44,999 nucleotides of DNA, from positions 1 through 44,999 of the forward strand of contig CALWYF010000016.1 of the NCBI GenBank assembly GCA_944385705.1. Reading direction: 5' to 3'. This document shows, piece after piece, positions 16,891 through 26,597 of the stretch; the first letter of the stretch is position 1; each line of letters begins with the position of its first letter. Below the pieces are notes generated by a model. That model saw nothing but the letters and a program-made list of their open reading frames with translations, ran no database searches and had not been told where the DNA came from. The position numbers were made by a program, and so were the translations under genes. This DNA comes from an uncultured Oscillospiraceae bacterium (GTDB taxonomy: Bacteria > Bacillota > Clostridia > Oscillospirales > Oscillospiraceae).

Positions 16891-18177
16891 TTAATCAAGG
16901 AAACCCTTGTAGTTGCGCATGAGCATCTGTGCCTCGAGAGCACGGACGGTCTCAAGTGCAACGCCCACAACAATTATGATTGAAGTGCCGCCCAGAGAGA
17001 TGCCTGTGAGGGCTGCGCTCTGGCTGAAGTGAGCAACCAGAATGGGAACCACTGCGATGATACCCAGATAGATGGCGCCGAACAGGGTTATCTTGTTGAG
17101 CACCTTCTGGATGAACTCGCTGGTGGGCTTGCCGGGACGGAAGCCGGGGATATATCCGCCGTTCTTCTTCAGGTTGTTTGCAACTTCAATGGGGTTGAAC
17201 TGAATGGTGGAGTAGAAGTATGCGAAGAAAATTATAAGCAGGAAGTAGATTATCGCATAGGGAATGGAGTTAGTGCCGAACCAGGTGCTCACCCAGCCGC
17301 TGGTGCTGCCTGCAAAGGCGGCGATGGTAGCGGGCACGGAGGCTATGGACTGAGCGAAGATGATGGGCATAACGCCGGACATGTTCACCTTCATGGGCAG
17401 GTGAGTGCTCTGGCCTCCGTACATCTTCCGGCCCACAACTCTCTTTGCGTACTGCACGGGGATGCGACGCTCGGAGTCGTTGACGAAGACGATGAGCACG
17501 ATGATGGCCAGGGCCCCCAGCACCATCAGAAGCAGGACCCACCACTGGAGGCTGCCCAGGATGATGTTGCGCACGCTGGACACGAAGCTGGTGGGCAGAC
17601 GGGAGATGATGCTGGCAAAGAGTATCATGGAGATACCGTTGCCGATGCCGTGTTCGGTGATCTGCTCGCCCAGCCACATGATGATGGCGGAGCCGGAGGT
17701 GAAGGTGAGGATGATGACGATTGCAGCCCAGATGCTGCTTTGAGCATCGGCCACCAGGATACCGTTGTTCTTGATGAGCATGTAGAAGCCGAAGCCCTGC
17801 AGCAGACCGATGGCAACGGTGACATAGCGGGTGATGGCTGCGATCTTCTTCTTGCCCTCTTCGCCCTCATCCTTGCTCATACGCTCCAGTGCGGGGATGG
17901 CAATGCACAGCAGCTGTATGATTATGGATGCATTGATGTAGGGCTGAATGGACAGGGCAAAGATGGTTGCGTTGGAGAATGCGCCGCCGGACATGACGTC
18001 CAGCAGACCCAGAACGGTATTCTGGAGCATTGCAAAGTAGCTCTGCAGCGCTGCAATGTTCACGTAGGGGACAGGAATGGCGTTGCCAAGACGATAAAGC
18101 AGAATGATGAGCAGAGTGAAGAGAATCTTTCTGCGGATCTCTTCAATCCTCCAAGCATTGCGTAATGTCTGAAGCAC
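16891..18177 (-). CDS. secY: Protein translocase subunit SecY
   Basis: This 428-residue central channel of the Sec translocon has ten predicted transmembrane helices. It works with SecA (encoded at 31.4-34.2 kb here), SecE and SecG. Typical segments are ILLYRLGNAIPVPYVN, the plug-region GGAFSNATIFALSIQPYINASIIIQLL, and the cytoplasmic loops RRIPVQYAKR and GFRPGKPTSEFIQKVLNKIT. The start is a GTG directly abutting the rplO TAA (TAAGTG), with GAGGTGG just upstream inside rplO. No ATG gives the right N terminus. Confidence 0.97.
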   Translation of the reverse strand: MLQTLRNAWRIEEIRRKILFTLLIILLYRLGNAIPVPYVNIAALQSYFAMLQNTVLGLLDVMSGGAFSNATIFALSIQPYINASIIIQLLCIAIPALERMSKDEGEEGKKKIAAITRYVTVAIGLLQGFGFYMLIKNNGILVADAQSSIWAAIVIILTFTSGSAIIMWLGEQITEHGIGNGISMILFASIISRLPTSFVSSVRNIILGSLQWWVLLLMVLGALAIIVLIVFVNDSERRIPVQYAKRVVGRKMYGGQSTHLPMKVNMSGVMPIIFAQSIASVPATIAAFAGSTSGWVSTWFGTNSIPYAIIYFLLIIFFAYFYSTIQFNPIEVANNLKKNGGYIPGFRPGKPTSEFIQKVLNKITLFGAIYLGIIAVVPILVAHFSQSAALTGISLGGTSIIIVVGVALETVRALEAQMLMRNYKGFLD

Positions 18178-18618
18178 TTATACCACCTCTGCCTTTCCGC
18201 CTGCCGCCTCGATCTTCTCTTTTGCGGTTGCGGAGAAGGCAGCAGCCTTGACGGTCAGCTTCTTGGTAACTTCGCCGTTGCCAAGGAATTTGACGCCGTA
18301 CTTGCACTTGGAGACGACGCCGGCGTCCAGGAGAGCCTGGGCGTCCACAACAGCGCCGTCCTCAAACCTGTCGAGAACAGCAACGTTCACGCCGGTGAGG
18401 GGCTGGGCAAAGATGTTGTTGAAGCCCCTCTTGGGGATACGGCGGGCCAGAGGCATCTGGCCGCCTTCAAAGCCTATGCGGGTACCGCCGCCGCTGCGGG
18501 CCTTCTGGCCCTTGTGGCCCCGGCCTGCGGTCTTGCCGTTGCCGGTGGCGTGGCCTCTGCCCTTGCGCTTGTCAACGTGGGTGGAGCCGGGTACGGGAGA
18601 AAGTTCATGTATATACAT
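18178..18618 (-). CDS. rplO: 50S ribosomal protein L15
   Basis: This 146-residue uL15 has the N-terminal glycine-rich extension ([29 protein letters not shown]) that threads into 23S rRNA, and a globular C-terminal domain. It lies 13 nt after rpmD and directly abuts secY. Confidence 0.97.
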   Translation of the reverse strand: MYIHELSPVPGSTHVDKRKGRGHATGNGKTAGRGHKGQKARSGGGTRIGFEGGQMPLARRIPKRGFNNIFAQPLTGVNVAVLDRFEDGAVVDAQALLDAGVVSKCKYGVKFLGNGEVTKKLTVKAAAFSATAKEKIEAAGGKAEVV

Positions 18619-18631
18619 TCTCTAGCCCTCC

Positions 18632-18811
18632 TTATTCTTCGGTAACCTTCAGCAGGTAGCCGATCTTGGCTATCTTGCCCCGGGTCTGGGGATTGTCGGG
18701 CTGTACGGTCTCGTTGCCGATCTTGTGCAGACCGAGAGAGTAGGCGGTAGCGATATGGCTATCCAGCCTGCCGTTGAGGCTCTTTACGAGCTTGATCTTA
18801 AGATTTGCCAT
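18632..18811 (-). CDS. rpmD: 50S ribosomal protein L30
   Basis: This 59-codon gene starts MANLKIKLVKSLNGRLDSHI and contains the family's TAYSLGLHKIGNETVQPDNPQ and GKIAKIGYLLKV segments. It sits in the expected place between rpsE (12 nt) and rplO (13 nt), with an AAGGAGG ribosome binding site. Confidence 0.95.
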   Translation of the reverse strand: MANLKIKLVKSLNGRLDSHIATAYSLGLHKIGNETVQPDNPQTRGKIAKIGYLLKVTEE

Positions 18812-18823
18812 GTTCCGTCCTCC

Positions 18824-19348
18824 TTAACCCTGGATCTCTTCAGGAGTCTTGCCTCTGACGGCTGCAACCTGAGCTGCATTGCGCAGAGACTTGAGGCCTT
18901 CCATAGTGGCTGCAACAACGTTTGCGGGGTTGTTGGTACGCAGGCACTTGGTACGGATGTTCTTTATACCGGCTGCCTCAACAACGGCACGCACTGCGCC
19001 GCCGGCGATAACGCCGGTGCCTTCCGGTGCGGGCTTGAGCAGCACCCGGCCGGCGCCGAACTCGCCCAGGACCTCATGGGGAATGGTGGTTCCATGGAGA
19101 GTGATGGTGCAGATGTTCTTCTTTGCATCCTCAAGGCCCTTACGGATAGCCTCGGAAACTTCGTTGGCCTTGCCCATGCCGTAGCCCACGCGGCCCTTGC
19201 CGTCGCCCACTACGCACAGAGCGGAGAACTTGGCCACACGGCCGCCCTTGACGGTCTTGCTGACGCGGTTGAGGGATACGACCTTCTCGACGAACTCGGA
19301 AGGAGCCTCGTCCTTGCGACGGTCTCTTCTGTCATTATTGTATGCCAT
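18824..19348 (-). CDS. rpsE: 30S ribosomal protein S5
   Basis: This 174-residue uS5 is involved in translational accuracy and mRNA unwinding at the entry site. The double-stranded-RNA-binding-like N-terminal part ([33 protein letters not shown]) and the C-terminal part with [15 protein letters not shown] are intact. The N terminus is charged ([11 protein letters not shown]). It lies 19 nt after rplR. Confidence 0.97.
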   Translation of the reverse strand: MAYNNDRRDRRKDEAPSEFVEKVVSLNRVSKTVKGGRVAKFSALCVVGDGKGRVGYGMGKANEVSEAIRKGLEDAKKNICTITLHGTTIPHEVLGEFGAGRVLLKPAPEGTGVIAGGAVRAVVEAAGIKNIRTKCLRTNNPANVVAATMEGLKSLRNAAQVAAVRGKTPEEIQG

Positions 19349-19367
19349 AATCAGTTATCCCCCTTCC

Positions 19368-19727
19368 TCAGAACTTTAGGCCGCCCTCACGGGCGCCTTC
19401 AGCCAGTGCCTTGACACGGCCATGATAAATGTAGCCGCCGCGGTCAAACACCACTTCCTCGATGCCCTTCTTCAGAGCACGCTCGGCTATGGCTTCACCT
19501 ATCTTCTTTGCGGCCTCGATATTGCCGCCGTTGCCTTCAAAGCCCTTCTCCACGGTGGAGGCGGCGGCCAGGGTGACGCCGGCCACATCGTCTATGATCT
19601 GGGCATAGATATTGTTTTCACTGCGGAATACGCTGAGACGGGGTCTCTCGGCGGTGCCGGAGATCTTGCCCCTAACTCTGTTATGGCGCTTGATGCGCTG
19701 TCCTCTGGTATCAGGTCTTTTAATCAT
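19368..19727 (-). CDS. rplR: 50S ribosomal protein L18
   Basis: This 119-residue uL18 binds 5S rRNA together with L5. Typical elements are [34 protein letters not shown] and the C-terminal [28 protein letters not shown]. It lies 16 nt after rplF. Confidence 0.97.
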   Translation of the reverse strand: MIKRPDTRGQRIKRHNRVRGKISGTAERPRLSVFRSENNIYAQIIDDVAGVTLAAASTVEKGFEGNGGNIEAAKKIGEAIAERALKKGIEEVVFDRGGYIYHGRVKALAEGAREGGLKF

Positions 19728-19743
19728 TCAGGCACACCTCCGT

Positions 19744-20286
19744 TTACTTAGCACCGGTCTTGCCTTCTTTGCGGCGGATAACTTCGTAGTCGTACTTGAT
19801 GCCCTTGCCCTTGTAGGGTTCGGGAGGACGCTTGCCGCGAAGCTCTGCTGCGAACTGGCCGACCTTCTGCTTGTCGATACCCTTGACGGTCACGTGGTTT
19901 GCATCGGGAACGTCGATCTGGATGTCCTCAGTCTCGGACATAATGACCTGGTGAGAGTAGCCCAGGTTCATGACCAGGTTCTTGCCTTCCTTGGATGCAC
20001 GGTAACCGACGCCGTTTATCTCCAGCTTCTTCTCAAAGCCGTGGGTCACACCGATGACCATGTTGTCAATCAGAGTCCGGGTCAGGCCGTGGAGAGAACG
20101 GTTCTCCTTGGTATCGTCGGGACGGGAAACGGTGATGACGCCATTTTCCACGGTGATCTTCATCTGGGGTACCAGGGTACGCTCCAGGCTGCCCTTGGGA
20201 CCCTTGACGGTGATGTGGTTATGCTCGTCAACCTTGACTTCTACTCCGGCGGGGATAGTTATGGGAGCTCTTCCTATTCTAGACAT
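19744..20286 (-). CDS. rplF: 50S ribosomal protein L6
   Basis: This 180-residue uL6 near the factor-binding centre consists of two repeated domains. It starts [17 protein letters not shown] and ends with [26 protein letters not shown], both near-invariant. It lies 12 nt after rpsH. Confidence 0.97.
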   Translation of the reverse strand: MSRIGRAPITIPAGVEVKVDEHNHITVKGPKGSLERTLVPQMKITVENGVITVSRPDDTKENRSLHGLTRTLIDNMVIGVTHGFEKKLEINGVGYRASKEGKNLVMNLGYSHQVIMSETEDIQIDVPDANHVTVKGIDKQKVGQFAAELRGKRPPEPYKGKGIKYDYEVIRRKEGKTGAK

Positions 20287-20298
20287 TCTGCTACCTCC

Positions 20299-20697
20299 TT
20301 ACCAAATGAACGCAAGGACTTCGCCGCCCACATGCTCTTTGCGAGCCTGCTTGTCGGTCATAACGCCCTTGGAAGTGGAAATGATAGCGATGCCCAGGCC
20401 TCTGAGAACGCGGGGCAGCTCGTCGGCGCCTGCGTACACACGCAGACCGGGCTTGCTGACGCGGCGGAGACCCTGAATAGCCTTCTCCTTGCCGGGGAGA
20501 TACTTGAGGGTGATGCGGATGATGCCCTGGGTGCCGTCATCAATTACCTGGTAGTTCTTGATGTAGCCTTCGTTGAGAAGGATCTCGGCAATAGCCTTCT
20601 TCATCTTGGAAGCGGGGACATCGACGGATTCATGCTTTGCGCTACCGGCGTTGCGGATGCGGGTAAGCATATCTGCAATGGGGTCAGTGATCTGCAT
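20299..20697 (-). CDS. rpsH: 30S ribosomal protein S8
   Basis: This 132-residue uS8 binds helix 21 of 16S rRNA and in E. coli represses the spc operon by binding its mRNA. The start [25 protein letters not shown] and the end [26 protein letters not shown] are typical. It is preceded by a 228-nt hairpin-rich gap after rpsZ, while nearly all its operon neighbours are under 30 nt apart. Confidence 0.97.
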   Translation of the reverse strand: MQITDPIADMLTRIRNAGSAKHESVDVPASKMKKAIAEILLNEGYIKNYQVIDDGTQGIIRITLKYLPGKEKAIQGLRRVSKPGLRVYAGADELPRVLRGLGIAIISTSKGVMTDKQARKEHVGGEVLAFIW

Positions 20698-20925
20698 TGA
20701 TTTTATCCTCCTAATTTAGAGTTACTGCCTTTGGCAGTTTCGGCGGCGAGGTTCCATGTCAATACATGATTGACCATGGCCTTTCGCCATCCGTATATAT
20801 TGCAGGCAGAAGGGATCGGCTTCCGCTCACAACCATGTTTTTTCTCCGGCTTTGCCGGAGGGGCTGCCACCGGTACATGCTGTGCCTTCCGGCTCAGCAT
20901 GTCCTTTATGCAGCTTCAGGCTGCT
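20698..20925. other. Hairpin-rich spacer between rpsZ and rpsH
   Basis: This 228-nt gap inside the spc operon carries at least four compact stems: ACTGCC-TTT-GGCAGT (20723-20737), CTCCGGC-TTT-GCCGGAG near 20842-20858, an 8-bp ACATGCTG/CAGCATGT stem near 20875-20902 and GCAGC-TTCAG-GCTGC near 20917-20931. The weak frame inside shows no homology I recognise and no family features. The rpsH ribosome binding site (AGGAGG) is at its downstream end. Confidence 0.6.
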
Positions 20926-21111
20926 TTAGAAGCTGGCCTTGCGCACGCCGGGGATCTGGCCCTTGTAAGCCAGCTCGCGGAAGCAGATACGGCAGATGCC
21001 GTAGTTGCGCAGGTAGGCGTGGGGACGGCCGCAGATCTTGCAGCGGTTGTACTTGCGGGTGGAGAACTTAGCAGGAGCCTGCTGTTTGAGAATCATAGAT
21101 TTCTTAGCCAT
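20926..21111 (-). CDS. rpsZ: 30S ribosomal protein S14, zinc (type Z) form
   Basis: The 61-residue uS14 has a four-cysteine zinc ribbon (CKIC and CRIC) and the [29 protein letters not shown] core. Its short length identifies the zinc-binding type Z form, as opposed to the longer zinc-free S14. It lies 13 nt after rplE. Confidence 0.97.
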   Translation of the reverse strand: MAKKSMILKQQAPAKFSTRKYNRCKICGRPHAYLRNYGICRICFRELAYKGQIPGVRKASF

Positions 21112-21124
21112 TTCTTAGTCCTCC

Positions 21125-21664
21125 TTAGCTCACGAAGGGTGCGCCCATGAGTCTGAGCAGCTCCCGGGCCTCTTCGTCGGTCTTTGCGGTAGTGGTGATG
21201 GCAATGTTCATGCCACGCAGCTTCTCGATCTTGTCGTACTCGATCTCAGGGAAGATGATCTGCTCCTTCAGGCCCAGGCTGTAGTTGCCCCTGCCGTCGA
21301 AGGCGTCTGCGGAGATGCCGCGGAAGTCGCGGACACGGGGCAGAGCCACGTTGAACAGACGGTCCAGGAACTCCCACATGCGGTCCTGGCGGAGGGTCAC
21401 CTTAACGCCAACCTTCATGCCCTCACGGAGCTTGAAGTTTGCAACGGACTTCTTTGCCACGGTGGCAACGGCGTGCTGACCGGTGATGGCGGAAATGTCC
21501 TTGATGACGGCTTCCAGAGCCTTTGCGTTATCCTTGCAGTCGCCGCAGCCAACAGACACAACGATCTTGTCCAGCTTGGGGATCTGCATGGTGGACTTGT
21601 ACTGGAACTTCTCCATGAGAGCAGGAGCAACTTCCTCAAGATACTTTTTCTTCATTCTTGTCAT
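21125..21664 (-). CDS. rplE: 50S ribosomal protein L5
   Basis: This 179-residue uL5 binds 5S rRNA and contacts P-site tRNA. It has [25 protein letters not shown] near the start and [25 protein letters not shown] in the middle. It starts at ATG 21664 with AAAGGAG 10 nt upstream. It lies 18 nt after rplX. Confidence 0.97.
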   Translation of the reverse strand: MTRMKKKYLEEVAPALMEKFQYKSTMQIPKLDKIVVSVGCGDCKDNAKALEAVIKDISAITGQHAVATVAKKSVANFKLREGMKVGVKVTLRQDRMWEFLDRLFNVALPRVRDFRGISADAFDGRGNYSLGLKEQIIFPEIEYDKIEKLRGMNIAITTTAKTDEEARELLRLMGAPFVS

Positions 21665-21682
21665 AGTAAGTTATCTCCTTTC

Positions 21683-21988
21683 TCAGATTTCTGCGCCGCA
21701 CTTCTTGCAGACGCGGAGCTTCTTGCCGTCCACTATCTTGTGGCCGACGCGAGTGCCCTTGCCGCACTTGGGGCAGACCAGCTGCACCTTGCAGGCGTAG
21801 ATGGGGGTCTCAACCTTGATGATGCCGCCGTCCTGGCCCTGCTTCTGGGGCTTCTGGTGCTTGGTGGCTACGTTCACACCCTCAACGACGAGCTTCATTG
21901 CCTTGGGATCGGCAGACAGGACCTTGCCCTGCTTGCCCTTGTCCTTGCCGGACAGAACGATGACTTTATCGTCTCTCTTGATGTTCAT
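21683..21988 (-). CDS. rplX: 50S ribosomal protein L24
   Basis: This 101-residue uL24 is an assembly initiator with a KOW motif (KRDDKVIVLSGKDKGKQGKVL). The C-terminal part holds two CxxC pairs (VCPKCG and VCKKCG), the zinc-binding variant seen in many Firmicutes. It lies 16 nt after rplN. Confidence 0.96.
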   Translation of the reverse strand: MNIKRDDKVIVLSGKDKGKQGKVLSADPKAMKLVVEGVNVATKHQKPQKQGQDGGIIKVETPIYACKVQLVCPKCGKGTRVGHKIVDGKKLRVCKKCGAEI

Positions 21989-22004
21989 ATCTCTTTGCCC
22001 TCCA

Positions 22005-22376
22005 TTAAATCACTTCGGGAGCCAGGGACAGGATCTTCATGTATTCCTTGTCACGGAGCTCACGGGCGACGGGTCCAAAGATACGGGTGCCACGGGGGTT
22101 CTTATCACCGGTGTTGATAAGAACGGCGGCATTCTCGTCGAAACGGACATAGGTACCGTCGGCACGGCGCACGGGCTTGACGGTGCGGACGACAACGGCC
22201 TTCACCACGTCGCCCTTCTTCACCTGGCCGCCGGGGGCTGCCTTGCGGACGGAGCATACTACAACGTCACCGATGCTGGCATACTTGCGCTTGGAGCCGC
22301 CAAGCACGCGGATGCACTTAAGTTCCTTGGCGCCGGTATTGTCGGCGACCTTCAGATAAGATTCCTGCTGTATCAT
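22005..22376 (-). CDS. rplN: 50S ribosomal protein L14
   Basis: This 123-residue uL14 forms part of intersubunit bridge B5. It has [27 protein letters not shown] at the N terminus and the [30 protein letters not shown] ending. It lies 12 nt after rpsQ. Confidence 0.97.
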   Translation of the reverse strand: MIQQESYLKVADNTGAKELKCIRVLGGSKRKYASIGDVVVCSVRKAAPGGQVKKGDVVKAVVVRTVKPVRRADGTYVRFDENAAVLINTGDKNPRGTRIFGPVARELRDKEYMKILSLAPEVI

Positions 22377-22388
22377 TCTGGCGCCTCC

Positions 22389-22652
22389 TTACTTAGCCTT
22401 CTCTACTATTTCGACCACGCGCCATCTCTTGTCCTTGGACAGGGGGCGGGTCTCCATTACGCGGACGATATCGCCTACGCCGCACTCGTTATTCTCGTCG
22501 TGGGCCTTCAGGCGGTAGGTACGTCCGATGATCTTCTTATAGGTCTTGTGGGCAACCCGGTCCTCCACGATGACCACCACGGTCTTGTCCATCTTGTCAG
22601 ATACGACCTTGCCTACGCGGGTCTTACGGGAAGTAGTTCTTTCTTCATTCAT
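22389..22652 (-). CDS. rpsQ: 30S ribosomal protein S17
   Basis: This 87-residue uS17 is an OB-fold primary 16S rRNA binder. It has [33 protein letters not shown] and the [18 protein letters not shown] ending. It lies 14 nt after rpmC. Confidence 0.97.
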   Translation of the reverse strand: MNEERTTSRKTRVGKVVSDKMDKTVVVIVEDRVAHKTYKKIIGRTYRLKAHDENNECGVGDIVRVMETRPLSKDKRWRVVEIVEKAK

Positions 22653-22666
22653 AATTGCTTACCTCC

Positions 22667-22855
22667 TCAATTCTGCTTCTCGCTCAGCACGGTCTTGACA
22701 CGGGCAATGTCACGGCGCACAGCAGAGATCTTGGTGGGGTTGTCAAGATGATTGGTGGCGTGCTGCATACGGAGCATGAAGAGATCCTTCTTCAGCTCCA
22801 CCAGTTTGCTCTGGAGCTCATCCACGGAAAGGGAGCGTATTTCGTTTGCCTTCAT
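22667..22855 (-). CDS. rpmC: 50S ribosomal protein L29
   Basis: This 62-residue uL29 is a helical hairpin by the exit tunnel that docks SRP and trigger factor. The start is set at the ATG of [15 protein letters not shown] (22853-22855); a GTG four codons upstream overlaps rplP and lacks support. It lies 1 nt after the rplP stop, so it is probably translationally coupled. Confidence 0.95.
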   Translation of the reverse strand: MKANEIRSLSVDELQSKLVELKKDLFMLRMQHATNHLDNPTKISAVRRDIARVKTVLSEKQN

Positions 22856-22856
22856 C

Positions 22857-23288
22857 TTATTCACCACCGTTCTCAGTCTCGGTGCCCTTCATGACTATCT
22901 TGGTCTTGATGGGCAGTTTGTGGCTGGCGAGGCGGAGAGCCTCACGGGCGGTCTCCTCGGAGACGCCTGCGATCTCAAACATCACTCTGCCGGGCTTGAC
23001 GACAGCGACCCAGTACTCCGGGGAGCCTTTACCGGAACCCATACGGGTCTCGGCGGGCTTTGCGGTTACGGGCTTGTCGGGGAAGATCTTGATCCAGACC
23101 TGGCCGCCACGCTTGGTGTAACGGGTCATGGCGATACGGGCTGCCTCGATCTGATTGGAGGTGATCCAACCGGGCTCCATAGCTGCCAGGCCGAAATCAC
23201 CGTAGTTGACTACGTTGCCGCGGGTTGCCTTGCCCTTCATGCGGCCGCGCTGTACTCTGCGGTACTTGACTCTCTTAGGCATTAACAT
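22857..23288 (-). CDS. rplP: 50S ribosomal protein L16
   Basis: This 143-residue uL16 helps position A-site tRNA. The N terminus [19 protein letters not shown] matches the family, so the ATG at 23288, which overlaps the rpsC stop (TAATG), is preferred to the ATG two codons later. Confidence 0.97.
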   Translation of the reverse strand: MLMPKRVKYRRVQRGRMKGKATRGNVVNYGDFGLAAMEPGWITSNQIEAARIAMTRYTKRGGQVWIKIFPDKPVTAKPAETRMGSGKGSPEYWVAVVKPGRVMFEIAGVSEETAREALRLASHKLPIKTKIVMKGTETENGGE

Positions 23289-24142
23289 TAGTCGTTGCCT
23301 CCTTCCTTAGCAGGGGCAGCGCTGCGGGGCCCACGGTTGTAACCGCCCTGGCCGGCAGGTCTGCTGCCATAAGGCTGACGGCGCTCGCCGCCCTGGCCAC
23401 GGTTGTCCCGGTTGTAGCCGCCCTGACGGCGGTCGCCCCGGCGGTCGTCTCTACGGCGGCGCTCACCGGCGGGCTTGGACAGGTCCATGGTACGGGGGGT
23501 GGTGCGCAGGGTCTGGGAAAGGACCTCGCCCTTGTAGATCCAGACCTTCACGCCGATACGGCCGTAGGTGGTTTTTGCCTCGGCAAAACCGTAGTCGATG
23601 TCGGCACGGATGGTCTGCAGGGGGATGGTGCCCTCGTGATAGCACTCGCTGCGGGCTATTTCGGCGCCGCCCAGACGGCCGCCGCACTTGATCTTGATGC
23701 CCCGGGCGCCCATTCTCATGGCCCGGCCCATGGCGTTCTTCATTGCACGGCGGAAGCCGATGCGCTTCTCCAGCTGCTGGGCGATGTTCTCTGCCACCAG
23801 CTGGGCGTTGGTGTCGGGGGTGCGAACCTCAACGATGGAGAGAGCCACGGGCTTGCCGATGAGCTTCTCTACCTCCTGGCGCAGACGCTCTATCTCCTGG
23901 CCACCCTTGCCGATGACCACGCCGGGACGGCTGCAGTGGATATAGATACGGACCTTTGCGCTGTCACGCTCTATTTCGATGGTGGGGACACCGGCGGAAT
24001 AGAGGGTCTTCTTCAAAAACTGGCGGATCTTGTAGTCCTCGACTATCAGATTGCCTACCTTGTCCTCTCTTGCGTACCATCTGGAATCCCAGTCCTTGAT
24101 GACGCCGACACGCAGGCCGTGAGGATTAACTTTCTGTCCCAT
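23288..24142 (-). CDS. rpsC: 30S ribosomal protein S3 with RG-rich tail
   Basis: uS3 lies at the mRNA entry tunnel and has helicase activity with S4 and S5. Residues 1 to about 215 are a normal S3, with [24 protein letters not shown], the KH domain ([14 protein letters not shown]) and the C-terminal domain ([15 protein letters not shown]). About 60 further residues form a low-complexity tail rich in Arg, Gly and Gln with repeated GYNR units, making 284 residues against 233 in E. coli. Long S3 tails occur in other clostridia; the role of the tail is unknown. Its stop codon overlaps rplP. Confidence 0.97.
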   Translation of the reverse strand: MGQKVNPHGLRVGVIKDWDSRWYAREDKVGNLIVEDYKIRQFLKKTLYSAGVPTIEIERDSAKVRIYIHCSRPGVVIGKGGQEIERLRQEVEKLIGKPVALSIVEVRTPDTNAQLVAENIAQQLEKRIGFRRAMKNAMGRAMRMGARGIKIKCGGRLGGAEIARSECYHEGTIPLQTIRADIDYGFAEAKTTYGRIGVKVWIYKGEVLSQTLRTTPRTMDLSKPAGERRRRDDRRGDRRQGGYNRDNRGQGGERRQPYGSRPAGQGGYNRGPRSAAPAKEGGND

Positions 24143-24159
24143 AATTCTGCCTCCTTCCC

Positions 24160-24507
24160 TTAGTCTCTCTCAGCCACGCCGATGGTGATGTGGCTGGTGC
24201 GCTTGTTGATGCGGTACATACGGCCCTGAGCTCTGGGCATGCCCCTCTTGAGGATGGGGCCGGCGTTTGCGAAGGTCTCGCAGACGTAGAGCTTCTCGGG
24301 GTCCATTTCAAAATTGTTCTCGGCATTGGCCATGGCGCTCTTAAGCACCTTGATCATCAGCTCGCAGCCGGCCTTGGGGGTGTTCTCCATCAGGGCCATT
24401 GCCAGCTTTGCGTCCTTGCCGCGAATCATATTGCAGATGATCTCAACCTTGCGGGGAGAAATACGGGCGTATTTGTGCTCCGCACGGGCAATTTTCTTCT
24501 CGTCCAT
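24160..24507 (-). CDS. rplV: 50S ribosomal protein L22
   Basis: This 115-residue uL22 has a long hairpin lining the exit tunnel, where macrolide-resistance mutations map. It has [16 protein letters not shown] and the tip region [27 protein letters not shown]. It lies 12 nt after rpsS and 17 nt ahead of rpsC. Confidence 0.97.
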   Translation of the reverse strand: MDEKKIARAEHKYARISPRKVEIICNMIRGKDAKLAMALMENTPKAGCELMIKVLKSAMANAENNFEMDPEKLYVCETFANAGPILKRGMPRAQGRMYRINKRTSHITIGVAERD

Positions 24508-24519
24508 TTTCTCTCCTCC

Positions 24520-24792
24520 TTACTTACCGGTCTTGCTGCCGGCGTGGCCACGGAAGGTACGGGTGGGGGCGAACTCGCCCAGCTTGTGACCGACCATATC
24601 CTCGGTGACATACACGGGAACATGACGGCGGCCGTCATGGACAGCGATGGTGTGTCCAACAAAGGACGGGAATATGGTGGAGGAACGAGACCAGGTCTTC
24701 ACGACCTGCTTGTTGCCGGTCTTGTTCATCTCTTCGACTCTCTTCAGCAGCTCGGTAGCAACGAAGGGGCCTTTCTTTATGCTTCTGCTCAT
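24520..24792 (-). CDS. rpsS: 30S ribosomal protein S19
   Basis: This 90-residue uS19 is in the head of the 30S subunit with S13. It starts [20 protein letters not shown] and has [22 protein letters not shown] and [18 protein letters not shown]. It lies 15 nt after rplB. Confidence 0.97.
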   Translation of the reverse strand: MSRSIKKGPFVATELLKRVEEMNKTGNKQVVKTWSRSSTIFPSFVGHTIAVHDGRRHVPVYVTEDMVGHKLGEFAPTRTFRGHAGSKTGK

Positions 24793-24807
24793 TTATCTAT
24801 TCCCTCC

Positions 24808-25644
24808 TTACTTAGCGTTGCGGCGCTTGACTATGAACTTATCGGTACGGTTCTTAGTCTTGCGGGTCTTGTAACCCAGTGCAGGCTTGCCCCAGGGAGT
24901 GACAGGACCGGGACGGCCGATAGGAGCCTTGCCTTCGCCGCCGCCGTGGGGGTGGTCGCAGGGGTTCATGACGGAGCCGCGGACGGTGGGACGGATGCCC
25001 ATGTGGCGCTTGCGGCCGGCTTTGCCGATGTGGACGTTGGCGTGGTCGATGTTGCCCACCTGGCCCACGGTGGCGTAGCACTCCAGGCGGACCTTGCGGA
25101 ACTCGCCGGAAGGCAGACGCACGGTGGCCATGCCGTTCTCCTTGGCCATCAGCTGAGCGGCCACACCGGCGCTGCGCACCAGCTGGGCGCCCTTGCCGGG
25201 GTAGAGCTCGATGTTGTGGATAACGGTACCCACGGGGATGTTGGCCAGAGGCAGAGCGTTGCCGGGCTTGATGTCGGCGGCGGGAGAGGAGACGATGCTG
25301 TCTCCGGCGGCCAGGCCAACAGGGGCCAGGATGTAGCGGCGCTCGCCGTCTTCATACTCGCACAGGGCGATGTATGCGCTGCGGTTGGGGTCGTACTCCA
25401 GACGAAGGACCTTTGCGCTGACATCCAGCTTATTGCGCTTGAAGTCGATCACGCGGTACTTCTGGCGGTTGCCGCCGCCCTGATGGCGGACGGTGATGCG
25501 GCCGTAACTGTTGCGGCCGGCGTTCTTCTTGAGAACCTCTACCAGGGATTTCTCGGGCTTGACGTGCTTCTCCACACCGTCGAAGCCGGAGACGGTCATG
25601 TGACGTCTGGAAGGAGTTGTAGGTCTGTAAGTTTTAATAGACAT
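24808..25644 (-). CDS. rplB: 50S ribosomal protein L2
   Basis: This 278-residue uL2 is a primary 23S rRNA binder close to the peptidyl transferase centre. It contains [22 protein letters not shown], the conserved [20 protein letters not shown] loop with the essential histidine, and [14 protein letters not shown] at the end. It lies 14 nt after rplW. Confidence 0.98.
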   Translation of the reverse strand: MSIKTYRPTTPSRRHMTVSGFDGVEKHVKPEKSLVEVLKKNAGRNSYGRITVRHQGGGNRQKYRVIDFKRNKLDVSAKVLRLEYDPNRSAYIALCEYEDGERRYILAPVGLAAGDSIVSSPAADIKPGNALPLANIPVGTVIHNIELYPGKGAQLVRSAGVAAQLMAKENGMATVRLPSGEFRKVRLECYATVGQVGNIDHANVHIGKAGRKRHMGIRPTVRGSVMNPCDHPHGGGEGKAPIGRPGPVTPWGKPALGYKTRKTKNRTDKFIVKRRNAK

Positions 25645-25658
25645 TCTTTGTTCCTCCC

Positions 25659-25955
25659 TTATGCCATGCCTTCAAAGAGCTCGATGTTCTTGGAGTCGGC
25701 GCTGAGCTTCACGACTGCTTTCTTCCAGGAGGCGGTCTTGCCCATGGGGTAAGCGCCGGTACGCTTTGCCTTGCCCATCACGTTGATGGTGGTGACCTTG
25801 ATGACCTTGACGTCGAAGATCTCTTCAATGGCCTTCTTTATCTCGATCTTGTTGGCATCCTTGGCAACCTCGAATGCGTACTTCTTGATGTCCAGGTCTT
25901 CCATGGACTGCTCGGTGATGATGGGACGGATGATAACGTCATATGCGGTCTTCAT
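25659..25955 (-). CDS. rplW: 50S ribosomal protein L23
   Basis: This 98-residue uL23 is the docking site for trigger factor and SRP at the tunnel exit. It starts [18 protein letters not shown]. The ATG at 25955 overlaps the rplD stop (TGATG). A TTG one codon upstream lies at better spacing from AGGAGG and might be used instead, adding one residue. Confidence 0.96.
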   Translation of the reverse strand: MKTAYDVIIRPIITEQSMEDLDIKKYAFEVAKDANKIEIKKAIEEIFDVKVIKVTTINVMGKAKRTGAYPMGKTASWKKAVVKLSADSKNIELFEGMA

Positions 25956-26578
25956 CAAGCGTACACCTCCTCGATCTTGGCAAGGGCAGCCTTGTCAACT
26001 ACCATCTTGCCGCTGGTGAGTATCATGTAGGGGCTGAGGATGTTGGCCACGGTGGTGCTCACGCCGGCGATGTTCCGGGCGGACTTGATCACTGCTTCGT
26101 CAACGTTCTCGGTCACTACGAGAGCCTTGCCCTCCACGCCGATCTTGGTGAGGAAGGTCTTGAAGGCCTTGGTCTTGATCTCTTCCATCTTCAGTCCGTC
26201 GATGACGATGATCTCGGCATCAGCGGCCTTGGCGGACAGAGCAGACTTGAGTGCCAGGCGCTTGACCTTCTTGTTGAGGGTGTAGCTGTAATCCCGGGGC
26301 TTGGGGGCAAAGGCTACGCCGCCGTGATACCACACGGGGGAGCCTGCATAGCCGGCGCGGGCGCGGCCGGTGCCCTTCTGGCGCCAGGGCTTTCTGGTGG
26401 TGTAGGAAACTTCGCCCTTGGTGAGAGCGCTCTGGGTGCCCTGACGGCAGTTGGCCAGGTGGTTCTTGACGGAGTCATGCAGGACGCTCTTGTTGGGCTC
26501 GATGCCGAAAATGGCCTCGGAGAGCTGGATCTCGCCGATCTTCTCGCCTGCCATATTAAATACGTTTGCTTTAGGCAT
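25955..26578 (-). CDS. rplD: 50S ribosomal protein L4
   Basis: This 207-residue uL4 has a globular domain and a long loop reaching the tunnel constriction ([26 protein letters not shown]). In E. coli L4 also represses its own S10 operon by acting on the leader RNA; whether that applies to the leader here is unknown. It lies 19 nt after rplC and overlaps rplW by 1 nt. Confidence 0.97.
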   Translation of the reverse strand: MPKANVFNMAGEKIGEIQLSEAIFGIEPNKSVLHDSVKNHLANCRQGTQSALTKGEVSYTTRKPWRQKGTGRARAGYAGSPVWYHGGVAFAPKPRDYSYTLNKKVKRLALKSALSAKAADAEIIVIDGLKMEEIKTKAFKTFLTKIGVEGKALVVTENVDEAVIKSARNIAGVSTTVANILSPYMILTSGKMVVDKAALAKIEEVYA

Positions 26579-26597
26579 TTATGCTGCTCTCCTTTCT

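Noticed and set aside
20703-20900. 65-codon frame in the rpsZ-rpsH spacer
   Set aside because: It has no ribosome binding site and no family resemblance, and it coincides with the hairpin cluster, which explains the sequence better.
24190-25752. Long plus-strand frame across rplV, rpsS and rplB
   Set aside because: It crosses three certain ribosomal genes and their spacers on the opposite strand; no domain or start signal supports it.
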